A stretch of 12,721 nt of DNA from Saprospiraceae bacterium (GTDB lineage: Bacteria > Bacteroidota > Bacteroidia > Chitinophagales > Saprospiraceae), in NCBI GenBank assembly GCA_013001805.1, contig JABDLW010000033.1, positions 1 to 12,721 of the forward strand. The letters run 5' to 3'. How positions within the stretch are numbered: the first letter of the stretch is position 1; the number at the start of each line of letters is the position of its first letter. The position numbers were made by a program, and so were the translations under genes. Shown one piece after another: positions 1 through 8,004 of this stretch. The notes beneath the pieces were generated by a model. That model was not told the DNA's origin. It saw only the letters and a program-made list of their open reading frames with translations, and ran no database searches.

Positions 1-100
1 CGAAGATCGGTTAGACTACATAATATTTCCTTCTGGTCCTGGACCTGAAGCCCGCGACAAAGTGGTTGAACGAAAGTTCATTCATTTAATTTTTTCCATT
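1..100. other. Short edge region downstream of the DUF2807 gene
   Basis: No gene can be assigned with confidence. On the plus strand the frame starting at base 2 is open until a stop at about base 199, 66 codons with no start inside the window. It could be the end of a plus-strand gene overlapping the DUF2807 gene tail to tail. However, half of that frame is simply antisense to the DUF2807 gene, and the translated part outside it (including the string YIIFPSGPGPEARDK) is not a family I recognise. No strong terminator hairpin is visible. Confidence 0.3.
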
Positions 101-817
101 TTAAAACGAACGCACGCTTCCAGATCCGGAGACATTGGAATGCACCTGGGCGACGTCACCGCGATACCGGACCTTGCCACTGCCGGAGACTTTGGCTTCT
201 AAGCGGTCGCTTACATAGACCGATGCATTTCCTGAACCACTAATGGAAATACTGCATTCTCCGGTTTTTAGGTCTTCGGCATCAAGATTCCCCGATCCGC
301 TGATCGATATTTCCAAGTCGTCACTTGCTCCGGCAAATTTCAATGAACCGGAGCCACTCATCCTGGCATCAATGGAACGAGAAGCAATATCTAAATAAAC
401 ATTTCCAGATCCCGATAGGCTCACTCTGAGGTTATTGCTGTTCCCAAAATGATTTGTGGTTTTCATGTTGCCTGAACCACTTAGGGCAATCTCCCTCAAA
501 TTGGGCATAGTGATATAAATCTTGACTTTGGATGCACGCCTTACCATGCGATCATATTTGATCTTAAGAGTTCGATCTTCAATATCAAATTTGAGATTAT
601 CAATGATGTTTTCCTGCCCCTCAACCAGGACCTTATAGTCTTCACCCTGACTCAAATACACATCACACGCGTATCCATTGTGTACTCCATCAAAATTTTT
701 TAGATTCAACTCCCGGGTAATAATGGGACCTTCTCCTGTGATGTTTCTTTTCCAGAAATTCTGAGCTGGCAATTGAAAGGTAATTATACTCAGGCAGATA
801 AGTAGTGGTAATTTCAT
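101..817 (-). CDS. DUF2807 (head GIN domain) secreted beta-helix protein
   Basis: A 238-residue protein with an N-terminal signal peptide (hydrophobic residues 3-16, likely cut after LPA at 18). The mature part begins with a region rich in beta strands that matches the usual start of DUF2807 proteins (residues 31-110, including NFDGV and PNLREI). It then carries seven copies of SGSG, starting at residues 113, 135, 154, 173, 193, 211 and 230, spaced 18-22 residues apart. That is the turn signature of the repeating beta-helix in this family, which is abundant in Bacteroidota and usually described as a putative adhesin or surface protein. No lipobox cysteine is present (Cys8 sits within the hydrophobic core after Ile), so it is probably periplasmic or exported, not a lipoprotein. 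The leader lacks a Shine-Dalgarno sequence. It follows the barrel gene on the same strand after 117 bp and may or may not be co-transcribed. The molecular function is unknown. Confidence 0.9.
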   Translation of the reverse strand: MKLPLLICLSIITFQLPAQNFWKRNITGEGPIITRELNLKNFDGVHNGYACDVYLSQGEDYKVLVEGQENIIDNLKFDIEDRTLKIKYDRMVRRASKVKIYITMPNLREIALSGSGNMKTTNHFGNSNNLRVSLSGSGNVYLDIASRSIDARMSGSGSLKFAGASDDLEISISGSGNLDAEDLKTGECSISISGSGNASVYVSDRLEAKVSGSGKVRYRGDVAQVHSNVSGSGSVRSF

Positions 818-934
818 ACTTGTAGGATTCTGTTTCTCTATAGACTTACAAAAGTTGCAATGGTTGCAGCTGCCAATGAGAAAATCTTATTTTATCACAC
901 GAACTTCTAAACTAATGACTTTGTCTACTATGTC
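818..934. other. Gap between the barrel gene and the DUF2807 gene
   Basis: A 117-bp AT-rich gap. It holds a near-palindrome around 867-880 (core GCAGCTGC) and next to it a small dyad (GCAA-TGG-TTGC, about 857-867), followed on the minus strand by AACTTTTG. This could be a weak terminator of the barrel transcript. I found no match to TAnnTTTG on the minus strand, so whether the DUF2807 gene has its own promoter is open. Confidence 0.25.
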
Positions 935-2539
935 TTAAAAACGTGCAGTTAATCCGCCCAATACATTAAGTCCAAAGCCCGGGTAGCCATACCAGCGGCG
1001 GTACTTATTTGTCGATAGATTATTCAGATGCAAAAACAAACCGAAATTTGGGGTGAGGAAATAATCTGCTCCCAGGCTTACATCAAACAGTAGATTTGGT
1101 TCGTTCGGAAGTCCTAATTCCTGATAGGCCACGGCATCATTTACATAGACTTCTGCTTTTAATCTCAATTGTTGATCCAGGGTTAGATAGCTCAGGCCAA
1201 TATTCGCTTGCAGGTTGGGGAGATACCATGCTTTATCTTCATTATTAAGGTCATAAAAATTTTGCACAATACTACCTGATAAATCCAGGTTCTGAAACAG
1301 TTGCCCTTTAACCGAGGCCTGTAAATAAATAATATTAGCCGTGTCATACAGAACATCAAATCGAGTCCATTCTTTTTCTTGATTGACCTCAAATAGAGCC
1401 AGGTCATTGGTGGGTTTATACCCTGCCTGAGCACTGTATTCTATCCCCGCCGCCAATCCTTTGACACCGGCATAAAAATCATAGAAACTACTATTTTTTA
1501 TACTGCTAACCTGAGGTACCAGAAATGGATTGTAATCGGAGAGAATTCTAAAATTATTTTTCCTCAATCCACCATCCGTTCCGACAAATATTGACATCCC
1601 GCTACCAGCCACATTCAACAATAATTCTGCGTCAGGGAAGATAAAATACTCTTCATCAGCACTAGCCAATTCGGCTCCAATTTTAAATCGCAAGCTGGAA
1701 GTGCCAAAACTAAATGATGGATTAATATAAAATGTATTTAGTTTTTGAATTGCTGTGTCCTTGAGCCGGGTGAGATCGGTGCCCAGTGCAATACTAAGAG
1801 GATTATCACCAAACCATTTTGTCAGTCCCAGATCTATATTTAACCCCGTTTCGCGGGTGGCAAAATTATTGCCAAACCGGTAGCCCTTAAAGGCGGCCCA
1901 ATAGTTCAATTTAGTATCTGTTTCAGCACTGTTGTAGATTTTCAGACCTAATTCGTAAAGATTTAGTTTATTTCTCACATCATCTGCCTCAAACGTTGTA
2001 TCCTCCTGATTGTAACCATAGAAATAATGGTTGTCAAGACTAACGGTGCCAAAACCATCCAGGGAAAAACCCTTGTCAGTAAGAAGTGTGCCTTTTAGTA
2101 ATAAGTCGTTGTCACTAAAGCGCTGGTTTTCGATATTTTTATCATTAGCACTATGATGAGACAGGCGCGCCAACAGGTTTGAATTGCCTTCTTCTCCAAA
2201 TAGATATCCGGCATCAAGGTAGGGTGACAGTGGATAGCCAAAACCTGCTTTAACAAATCCACGATAACCCGGATCAATTTTCTCCGTAGAAACTCCCAGT
2301 GCTTTAATTGATGGAGCTAAGTAGTCTACCTGTAGTGACTTCTCTTCAATTAAATAGTCGAATCGTTTATCAGTTACTTCCTTGACCTCCGGCGCAGGTT
2401 CCAGCCGTATTTTATTTGCGTCTGCTAGTCGTGCCTCAAAATTCTTAACCACTTCCACGGTTTCAGTTTCCAGCTCCTGACCAAAACTTATACCATTCAG
2501 AAGTAAAAAGACCAAAACGAGATAATTTCGATAAATCAT
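935..2539 (-). CDS. TonB-receptor-like outer-membrane beta-barrel protein without plug domain
   Basis: A 534-residue outer-membrane protein. A signal peptide (residues 1-20, likely cut between SFG and Q21) is followed by a short periplasmic stretch with VVKNFEARLADANKI (about 30-44). This motif resembles the start of a Bacteroidota barrel family annotated as TonB-dependent receptors and commonly found next to long TPR proteins. From about residue 95 to the end, alternating hydrophobic/polar strands rich in Tyr, Gly and Asn run to a terminal Phe, the usual BAM-recognition residue. At about 530 residues, with no recognisable plug domain, it is shorter than true TonB receptors (700-1000). The frame is open upstream to 2626, but that would overlap the TPR gene. 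The ATG at 2539 opens directly onto the signal peptide and has AAAGAAG a few bases upstream, so I chose it. It starts 31 bp after the TPR gene's stop, so co-transcription is likely. Ligand unknown. Confidence 0.85.
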   Translation of the reverse strand: MIYRNYLVLVFLLLNGISFGQELETETVEVVKNFEARLADANKIRLEPAPEVKEVTDKRFDYLIEEKSLQVDYLAPSIKALGVSTEKIDPGYRGFVKAGFGYPLSPYLDAGYLFGEEGNSNLLARLSHHSANDKNIENQRFSDNDLLLKGTLLTDKGFSLDGFGTVSLDNHYFYGYNQEDTTFEADDVRNKLNLYELGLKIYNSAETDTKLNYWAAFKGYRFGNNFATRETGLNIDLGLTKWFGDNPLSIALGTDLTRLKDTAIQKLNTFYINPSFSFGTSSLRFKIGAELASADEEYFIFPDAELLLNVAGSGMSIFVGTDGGLRKNNFRILSDYNPFLVPQVSSIKNSSFYDFYAGVKGLAAGIEYSAQAGYKPTNDLALFEVNQEKEWTRFDVLYDTANIIYLQASVKGQLFQNLDLSGSIVQNFYDLNNEDKAWYLPNLQANIGLSYLTLDQQLRLKAEVYVNDAVAYQELGLPNEPNLLFDVSLGADYFLTPNFGLFLHLNNLSTNKYRRWYGYPGFGLNVLGGLTARF

Positions 2540-2570
2540 TGCTTCTTTGATTTTATAGCCAAGATGTTCA

Positions 2571-5500
2571 TTAATTAGATCCGTCATCGCTGCCATCGAT
2601 TCGATTCCTTTTCTCTTCTTCCGCATCTATTTTGGCAATTTTCGACCTGGCAATTTCGACAAGCTCTACATCATCCGAAAAATTATCAATCACGGCGTCA
2701 AGTGCTGCCCGGGCATTAAAAAAGTCTTGATTTGCCACCAGAACATCACTTAGTAGAATCAAACTTTTTGCGACCCAGTAAGGATAGGCACTGCTTTCAC
2801 CATAAGCTGTTCGGCAGGCTTCCTCGGCTTTTACTAAATCCTTTCTTTGATAATAGATCTCTGCTATTAAATAGCGGGCTTCTGCCGTATTTTCGTTGTC
2901 TGAATTAGCCAGTACTTCGGTAAATAATCGCAGTGCCTCGTCATATTGACCGTTTTCAAAAAGAATTTTTCCGCGATAAAATTGAGCTACTGCCAATTCT
3001 TCTGCGGTTGCTAATTTGTTGCTCATAACTTTACTGGCATAGGTGCCGGCGGCATCTCTCTTACCGATTCGATAGGCTGATCTCATAGCACCCATCTGGG
3101 CATCAAATTTTATCTGCGAGTCGGTACTCAGAGTTTCCAATTTTGCATAAAAATCAAAAGCTTGTTCAAATTTTTCTGCATAGTTATAGCTAATTAATGC
3201 AGCTTTTTCCAGAGCTAGCAGATAGTAGGCACTTTGCCCGCGGCTTATGGTGCTTTCGTAATCTGACAGTGCCTCATTAAATCGGCGCAAAATACTGAAT
3301 GATTCGCCACGATTATAAACAGCTTCGAGTGCATGAAATCCTTTGGGGTATTTTTGCAGATAATCTGAAAAAGCCTCTACCGCACGTTCATATTCTGCGT
3401 TTTCGTAGAGTCTTTGTGCGACGAGGTAATTGAGTGAATCTTTTTCTCCTCCACTTACCTTGTACCCGGGAATGGATTCTACGAAAGCTACGTAATCATC
3501 AGGACGTCCCAGGTCTTCCACGTAAATCTCTTCAATGGCGGCCAAAGCATCTTTTGCTTCTTTGGATGAAGGGTTATTCTTAAAAATTGTTTTATAATAT
3601 TCTAAAGCTTGTTCGATATCGCCTTCATTATACGTGATGAGACCCAGCTTTAGATAGCCGGCGTTAATTAATTCTGATCTTCCTTTGTATTGGGTGACTA
3701 ATAGATCCAGCGTTCTGATTGCATCATTTGGTCGGCTCAGGGTCAGATAGGTGTCTCCTAATTCCAGCAGGGCATCATCTGCATACTGAGATTGGCCATG
3801 ATTTTGAAACAATTGATTTAATGCATTGACTTTCTCCTCATTCCGGCCATTTAATCCGAAAATAATTGCCTTTTGAAATAAAGCATATTCAAATCCATTA
3901 GCTTCTTTCCCAATCGCTTGATTATAGTAATCAAGGGCCAGGTTATATCGGTTGCGTTTGAAATTGCAATCACCAGCTCTCAAATATGCATCGGGTAAAA
4001 TGTCATTATTTAAAACCGGATCCGTACTGGATTGGATGTTCATGATAGCAGACTCGAAATGCTTCAATGCATTTGAATAGTCTTCTGTCTTTAAATAATT
4101 GTAACCCTGCGTATAATGGGCAGCGGCAATTGAGGAATGAGGAGGTAAATCCGGAATGGATTTAGCCAACGTGATAAACTGATTGAAATCGCCCTTACTT
4201 ACAGCGTACTTTTTTTGATAAAAATGAATTTCACCGATCCAAAATGTGCACATGGCTTTGATGCGCTGGTTGATGGGAACTGATAGGGATTTAGTAAAGT
4301 AATTAAGTGCAGCACCATGATCTTTGTCTACATAATCCTGAACCCCCTGATAATAAGTCACCTTTTGGTAGGCTTCTTTGATCCTTGGCGATTGATCACT
4401 GATCCCTTCAATTATCTTAATAGCCCCCTTATAGTCCTTGGTATTGACCAATGTCTCGCTCAATAGTTCTTGTGCCTCTGTATAATATTTTGAGGATGGA
4501 AGGAATCGCCGCAGGGTATTAACCGCATCGCGGTCAAAACGTAATTGAATGCTCAGTTTGGCGTATTGGAAAAGGGCATCCTCCTGCAATTCGGGGTCAA
4601 AATCGGTACGAGACACAATCAGGAATGCATTTCTTGCCGAAGCAAGATCATCCAGTTTGAGATAGGAATCCGCCAGATAATACATGGCAGATTGACCTAA
4701 TGCAGAATTGGTTTTATCCAATTGTTTAAAATTCTCTATCGCATCTTCATATTTTTTGTTTTGGTACTGTACAAAAGCAAGCTGATAGAAATCTTCCACT
4801 CTTAGTTTTCTGGAGTTTGCTTCGTAATATTCCAGGTACGGCAAAGCTCTTTGAAAGTCACCTTGTTCAAAATACGCCTGACCGACCAGCTGGTGCATTT
4901 CTGGTTCATTCTTCACCCGGCCATTTTCAAGTACGGGAACAGCATATTGAATGACCTGGTCGTATTTTTTTTGGCTAGCGTAAATTTGTGTAATGTAATA
5001 GGGAATTTGGTTGCGGTAGGCAGGCGATTTTTCGGCTACACTCCACGCATTTACTGCTTCCTCATAGTCTTCACCATAAAAACTGGCCATCCCGTAATAA
5101 TAATGACCCTGATAGTAATGAGGGCCTTCCTTCATCATGAGCGCACCAAATTTGGCCCGTGATTCATCATATCTTTTGCGCATAAATAGACAATATCCAT
5201 GTCTGAAAAGGATCTCGTTGCGTTCCTCTTCCGTAAATCCTCGTTGATCCATTTGAGCGTAGAAACTAATCGCCTCGTCGTATTTCTTGGCATTATAATA
5301 ATAGTCTGCCAATTCCAGTAACGCCTGGTTGGCAGCAGGATCAGGCCGGTGCCGTCGGGCAAAATCCTGCATCAATTTCTCACCGTCCGGTTGTTCCAAT
5401 CGTACGGCGCTTCGAGCATAATATAGCTCAGCCTTTTTCTTGATTATCCGGTACTCCGGTTCATTTACTGGTTGTAATCTTTCCAAGACTTTCTTGAATT

Positions 5501-5654
5501 CCGCTTGTGCCAGGCCATAGACTCCCAAATCAAAAAATTCAAGTCCCTTTTTAAAATTTGCATTCACTTCTGTGTAGACCGCACTTCGTTGTCCGGCTGC
5601 AGTAAAAAGGGAGAAAGTCATGAAGAAGCAAAGCATAACATTCTTCCCGATCAT
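2571..5654 (-). CDS. Large periplasmic tetratricopeptide (TPR) repeat protein
   Basis: A 1027-residue exported protein built almost entirely of TPR-like helical hairpins. The signal peptide covers residues 1-21 (ending TAAG before Gln22); no lipobox cysteine is seen, so it is probably soluble in the periplasm. TPR hallmarks (small residue at position 8, Tyr/Phe at 11, Ala at 20) recur from about residue 30 to 1000, for example at 30-58 (FFDLGVYGLAQAEF), about 115-135 (YYYNAKKYDEAI), about 300-320 (YQNKKYEDAIENF) and about 935-955 (FENGQYDEALRLF). I did not count the copies exactly; there are well over fifteen. The C-terminal 20 residues are short, charged and acidic. Long TPR proteins encoded directly before a plugless TonB-receptor-like barrel are a recurring Bacteroidota arrangement with no settled function. 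By inference the TPR solenoid is a periplasmic scaffold for the downstream barrel. The ATG at 5654 has an AT-rich leader without a Shine-Dalgarno sequence. Confidence 0.88.
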   Translation of the reverse strand: MIGKNVMLCFFMTFSLFTAAGQRSAVYTEVNANFKKGLEFFDLGVYGLAQAEFKKVLERLQPVNEPEYRIIKKKAELYYARSAVRLEQPDGEKLMQDFARRHRPDPAANQALLELADYYYNAKKYDEAISFYAQMDQRGFTEEERNEILFRHGYCLFMRKRYDESRAKFGALMMKEGPHYYQGHYYYGMASFYGEDYEEAVNAWSVAEKSPAYRNQIPYYITQIYASQKKYDQVIQYAVPVLENGRVKNEPEMHQLVGQAYFEQGDFQRALPYLEYYEANSRKLRVEDFYQLAFVQYQNKKYEDAIENFKQLDKTNSALGQSAMYYLADSYLKLDDLASARNAFLIVSRTDFDPELQEDALFQYAKLSIQLRFDRDAVNTLRRFLPSSKYYTEAQELLSETLVNTKDYKGAIKIIEGISDQSPRIKEAYQKVTYYQGVQDYVDKDHGAALNYFTKSLSVPINQRIKAMCTFWIGEIHFYQKKYAVSKGDFNQFITLAKSIPDLPPHSSIAAAHYTQGYNYLKTEDYSNALKHFESAIMNIQSSTDPVLNNDILPDAYLRAGDCNFKRNRYNLALDYYNQAIGKEANGFEYALFQKAIIFGLNGRNEEKVNALNQLFQNHGQSQYADDALLELGDTYLTLSRPNDAIRTLDLLVTQYKGRSELINAGYLKLGLITYNEGDIEQALEYYKTIFKNNPSSKEAKDALAAIEEIYVEDLGRPDDYVAFVESIPGYKVSGGEKDSLNYLVAQRLYENAEYERAVEAFSDYLQKYPKGFHALEAVYNRGESFSILRRFNEALSDYESTISRGQSAYYLLALEKAALISYNYAEKFEQAFDFYAKLETLSTDSQIKFDAQMGAMRSAYRIGKRDAAGTYASKVMSNKLATAEELAVAQFYRGKILFENGQYDEALRLFTEVLANSDNENTAEARYLIAEIYYQRKDLVKAEEACRTAYGESSAYPYWVAKSLILLSDVLVANQDFFNARAALDAVIDNFSDDVELVEIARSKIAKIDAEEEKRNRIDGSDDGSN

Positions 5655-5763
5655 AATTGATAGATTTTATTTGCTGTGGGATTCATATGAAGATGTTTCA
5701 TTTTAAAGTTTGGTCATTGCCAAAGCACTTGTCAGAAAAAAGGAAGTAATTTTAGCAAAGCTC

Positions 5764-5796
5764 TTTGGGAGGTATACTTATCCCTCCTTACCCAAA
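5764..5796 (-). promoter_or_regulatory. Imperfect hairpin containing an AAGGAGG-type sequence
   Basis: Read on the minus strand, GGAGG (5787-5783) can pair with CCTCC (5772-5768) across a 10-base loop, and TTTG (5796-5793) with CAAA (5767-5764), leaving a five-base bulge. The first arm includes AAGGAGGG, a strong anti-16S match, yet no start codon follows at normal distance. If transcription begins near 5835 the hairpin lies in the leader of the TPR mRNA. It could be a protein-binding or leader structure, or chance; it has no adjacent T tract, so it is a poor terminator. Confidence 0.3.
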
Positions 5797-5840
5797 AGAA
5801 TGTCAATCAAAGTTCATTGTCCAACTTCCCGGGTTTTGGA

Positions 5841-5848
5841 CAAATTTA
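5841..5848 (-). promoter_or_regulatory. Candidate -7 element (TAAATTTG) for the TPR/barrel operon
   Basis: The minus strand reads TAAATTTG, a perfect match to the Bacteroidota sigma-factor -7 consensus TAnnTTTG and the only such match on this strand in the gap. A TTTTG lies upstream at 5866-5862, but the spacing (13 bases) is shorter than the usual 17-23, so the -33 side is unconvincing. The start site would fall near 5835, giving a leader of about 180 bases. Confidence 0.35.
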
Positions 5849-5986
5849 ACACTTTATCATGCAAAAGGTAAAGATTACTAGGAATATATAGATTAGAATT
5901 TTATGTAATGAGAAGAATCCAGTTGTCCGATTAAAGCCCCTATTCAGTTTCTCCAGGTCCGCAATTGAGAATTAAACGAGATGGAG

Positions 5987-7228
5987 TTAAAAATTATTGA
6001 TGGTACGGGCTATTATTTCGACACATTCTTCGAGTTGCTCTTCGGTAATCACCAGAGGTGGAGCAAACCGGATGATATTTCCATGGGTAGGTTTGGCCAA
6101 AAGCCCATTGTCGCGTAGCTTGATACACAAGTCCCAACCAGTGGAGGAATCGCTGGTATCGTTAATCTCAATGGCATTCAATAACCCCTTGCCACGGACC
6201 TCGCGAATGAGCGGGCTTTGATCAACTATTTCCTTCATCCGACGTCTGAAGATCCTACCTAACTTCTCTGCATTATCAGCTAATTGCTCATCTTTGACAA
6301 CTTCCAACGCTTCCATTGCCACGACACATGCCAGGGGATTGCCACCAAAGGTAGATCCGTGTTCCCCCGGTTTGATCGAAAGCATGATTTCGTCATCTGC
6401 CAGTACGGCTGATACGGGAAAAACACCTCCTGACAGTGCTTTTCCTAGAATCAGTACGTCAGGTCTGACATTTGCATGATCACAGCAGATGAGTTTGCCG
6501 GTTCGCGCTACGCCGGTTTGAACTTCATCGGCTATCATCAATACATTATGTCTCGTACACAGATCCCTCACTTTGCTGATGTAGCCGTCATCGGGCACAA
6601 TAACACCAGCTTCACCCTGAATGGGTTCAAAGATAAAGCCCGCGACATTCTCCTGTCCTATAACATCCATCAGGCTGCCAATGTCGTTATAGGGTATAAT
6701 CTCATATCCTGGCACGTACGGACCAAATCCGGTGGTGCTGGTAGGATCGGTTGAGGCAGAAATAACCCCCAGAGTTCGTCCATGAAAATTATTACTTACA
6801 AAAATAATCCGTGCCCGGTTTTCCTCTATACCCTTTGAGCTGTACGCCCATTTTCTACAAAGCTTAAGGGCAGTTTCCACCGCTTCGACTCCAGTATTTA
6901 CGGGGAGTACTTTATCGTAGCCAAAATATTGGGTAATGTACTCTTCATAGATTCCTAATTTGTCATTGTAGAAAGCACGGGATGTCAGCGTCAATAGACT
7001 GGCTTGTTTCTGCAGGGCGGAAATGATGCGTGGATGACAATGCCCCTGATTCACAGCAGAGTATGCTGACAGGAAATCATAGTACCTCTTACCATTCATG
7101 TCCCAAAGAAACACTCCTTCACCTTTGGACAGGACGACCGGCAATGGATGATAGTTATGCGCACCAAATTGGTGTTCCAGGTTCATCAATTGTTGCGGAT
7201 TATACATCGTCATCAGATCCTCTTTCAT
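5987..7228 (-). CDS. rocD: Ornithine aminotransferase (ornithine-oxo-acid transaminase)
   Basis: A 413-residue class III PLP aminotransferase that moves the delta-amino group of ornithine to 2-oxoglutarate, giving glutamate semialdehyde (pyrroline-5-carboxylate) and glutamate; it links arginine/ornithine breakdown to proline and glutamate. The N-terminus carries GAHNYHPLP and YSAVNQGHCHP, nearly identical to eukaryotic ornithine aminotransferases. Aligned by eye to the human enzyme, all active-site residues are present: Lys263 (Schiff base, in LGKALSGG), Asp234 (ADEVQTG), Tyr26, Tyr56, Arg151, Glu206 and Arg387. Tyr26, Tyr56 and Glu206 distinguish it from acetylornithine and GABA aminotransferases. 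Length matches the mature family. The ATG at 7228 has GGAAAG just upstream; ATGs at codons 6 and 8 are possible alternatives that keep the whole domain. It follows coaE by 61 bp, with a candidate promoter in between, so it may be transcribed alone. No arginase or proline gene is adjacent. Confidence 0.96.
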   Translation of the reverse strand: MKEDLMTMYNPQQLMNLEHQFGAHNYHPLPVVLSKGEGVFLWDMNGKRYYDFLSAYSAVNQGHCHPRIISALQKQASLLTLTSRAFYNDKLGIYEEYITQYFGYDKVLPVNTGVEAVETALKLCRKWAYSSKGIEENRARIIFVSNNFHGRTLGVISASTDPTSTTGFGPYVPGYEIIPYNDIGSLMDVIGQENVAGFIFEPIQGEAGVIVPDDGYISKVRDLCTRHNVLMIADEVQTGVARTGKLICCDHANVRPDVLILGKALSGGVFPVSAVLADDEIMLSIKPGEHGSTFGGNPLACVVAMEALEVVKDEQLADNAEKLGRIFRRRMKEIVDQSPLIREVRGKGLLNAIEINDTSDSSTGWDLCIKLRDNGLLAKPTHGNIIRFAPPLVITEEQLEECVEIIARTINNF

Positions 7229-7249
7229 GCTTTCCGATTATTATTATCA

Positions 7250-7257
7250 CAAACTTA
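7250..7257 (-). promoter_or_regulatory. Candidate -7 element (TAAGTTTG) for rocD
   Basis: The minus strand reads TAAGTTTG, a perfect TAnnTTTG match in the 61-bp gap between coaE and rocD. The predicted start site (about 7244) would leave a leader of only about 16 bases before the rocD ATG. No TTTG is seen at the expected -33 distance, which would fall at the coaE stop. Confidence 0.4.
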
Positions 7258-7289
7258 GAAAGATTAAAGCTGTTGTGCACTCACCATTT

Positions 7290-7874
7290 TCACTTTAAGC
7301 TCCGGTGCACTGTGAGAATTTGAGGAATCAGGGGCAAAGTCTCCTCATTTTTAATGACAAAATCGGCCATTTGCAGTCTCCTCTCTTCTGGCCACTGCCT
7401 TTCTATACGTGATTGTACTGACTCCCGACTGCTTTGGTCTCGCCGCATCACCCGTTGGATTCGTATTTCTTCACTGGCCGAAACAACAATGATAGCATCC
7501 ATCGTTAGAAAACTTCCCGCATCAAAAAGAAGTGCAGCTTCTTTAAGGGTATATACTGCACTAGACTGATTCGAATGCCAAGCATGATAATCTCTTGCTA
7601 CTGCGGGGTGCACAATGGCATTAAGGTGGTTGAGAAGCCAGGGGTCAGGGAACACCTTTTCGGCAATATATTTGCTGTTTAGTTGACCATTTGAAAGGTA
7701 GGAACCCGGGCCGAGTAAATTGATAATTGATTCTTTTGTGGGTTCGTCACCAATCATCAGCGCTTTAGCTCGCTCATCGGCATTATAAACAGGTACATTG
7801 AGGATCGCAAAAATACTCGCAACCAAGGTCTTTCCAGCCCCGATACCTCCCGTAATACCAATTTTATAACTCAT
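7290..7874 (-). CDS. coaE: Dephospho-CoA kinase
   Basis: A 194-residue cytoplasmic P-loop kinase that catalyses the last step of coenzyme A synthesis, phosphorylating the 3'-hydroxyl of dephospho-CoA with ATP. Visible signatures are the Walker A loop GGIGAGKT (9-16), the family's NADE acidic motif (31-34), VHPAV (88-92), the LLFDAG segment (115-120, the counterpart of the usual PLLFE) and the lid region from RVMRRD (141-146) through IERQWP to MADFVIKN (169-176). Length is typical (190-210). The ATG at 7874 opens straight onto the nucleotide-binding strand, so no earlier start is needed. It sits upstream of rocD on the same strand and diverges from the pyrophosphohydrolase gene across 130 bp. 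coaE is often found with unrelated housekeeping neighbours, so the location says little about function. Confidence 0.96.
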   Translation of the reverse strand: MSYKIGITGGIGAGKTLVASIFAILNVPVYNADERAKALMIGDEPTKESIINLLGPGSYLSNGQLNSKYIAEKVFPDPWLLNHLNAIVHPAVARDYHAWHSNQSSAVYTLKEAALLFDAGSFLTMDAIIVVSASEEIRIQRVMRRDQSSRESVQSRIERQWPEERRLQMADFVIKNEETLPLIPQILTVHRSLK

Positions 7875-7879
7875 TTAAG

Positions 7880-7887
7880 TAAATTTG
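7880..7887 (+). promoter_or_regulatory. Candidate -7 element (TAAATTTG) in the coaE divergent region
   Basis: A perfect TAnnTTTG match on the plus strand in the divergent gap upstream of the pyrophosphohydrolase gene. It lies 6 bases from the coaE start, so its -33 partner would be inside coaE, and no TTTG is visible there. The leader would be about 110 bases. A near match TATTATTG follows at 7891-7898. Weak evidence. Confidence 0.22.
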
Positions 7888-8004
7888 AGCTATTATTGGG
7901 GGTTGGCTTTCCATCCTTCAATTTGTTGAATTTTCCTTATCATCGCTTAATGATTGCTAGTATCGCAATAATTTAGGACAACATGGTGATTGAATCTGAA
8001 TTGT

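Larger units (their letters stand above)
5655..5986. other. 332-bp intergenic region between rocD and the TPR gene
   Basis: No plausible protein-coding ORF is visible. The region is AT-rich and must contain the 3' end of the rocD transcript and the promoter of the TPR/barrel operon, both on the minus strand. Two elements stand out and are listed separately: a perfect TAnnTTTG match at 5841-5848 and an imperfect hairpin at 5764-5796. No strong intrinsic terminator (GC-rich stem plus T tract on the minus strand) is evident just below rocD. The gap is the longest non-coding stretch in the window, so an unannotated small RNA is possible, but nothing here demonstrates one. Confidence 0.5.

Noticed and set aside
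2..199. Open plus-strand frame entering from the left edge
   Set aside because: No start in the window, half of it antisense to the DUF2807 gene, and no recognisable family; it could be real but cannot be supported.
2540..2626. Upstream in-frame extension of the barrel gene to 2626
   Set aside because: It would overlap the end of the TPR gene by more than 50 bp and bury the signal peptide 29 residues inside the protein. The ATG at 2539 has a purine-rich leader and starts a proper signal peptide.
4851..5162. 103-codon plus-strand frame inside the TPR gene
   Set aside because: Antisense to strongly TPR-like coding sequence; no family resemblance and no start-site signals.
2571..5654. TPR protein as the gliding/T9SS lipoprotein SprE/PorW
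   Set aside because: That family is a TPR lipoprotein with a lipobox cysteine; here the signal peptide ends TAAG before Gln with no cysteine, and the neighbour is a barrel, not gliding genes.
7276..7315. Two GTGCAC palindromes flanking the coaE stop
   Set aside because: A six-base palindrome occurring twice in 40 bases, one copy inside coaE coding sequence; no larger repeat structure around them.
6476..7323. Plus-strand frames opposite rocD and its upstream gap
   Set aside because: They are shadows of the rocD frame; rocD retains every active-site residue, so coding on this strand is unlikely.
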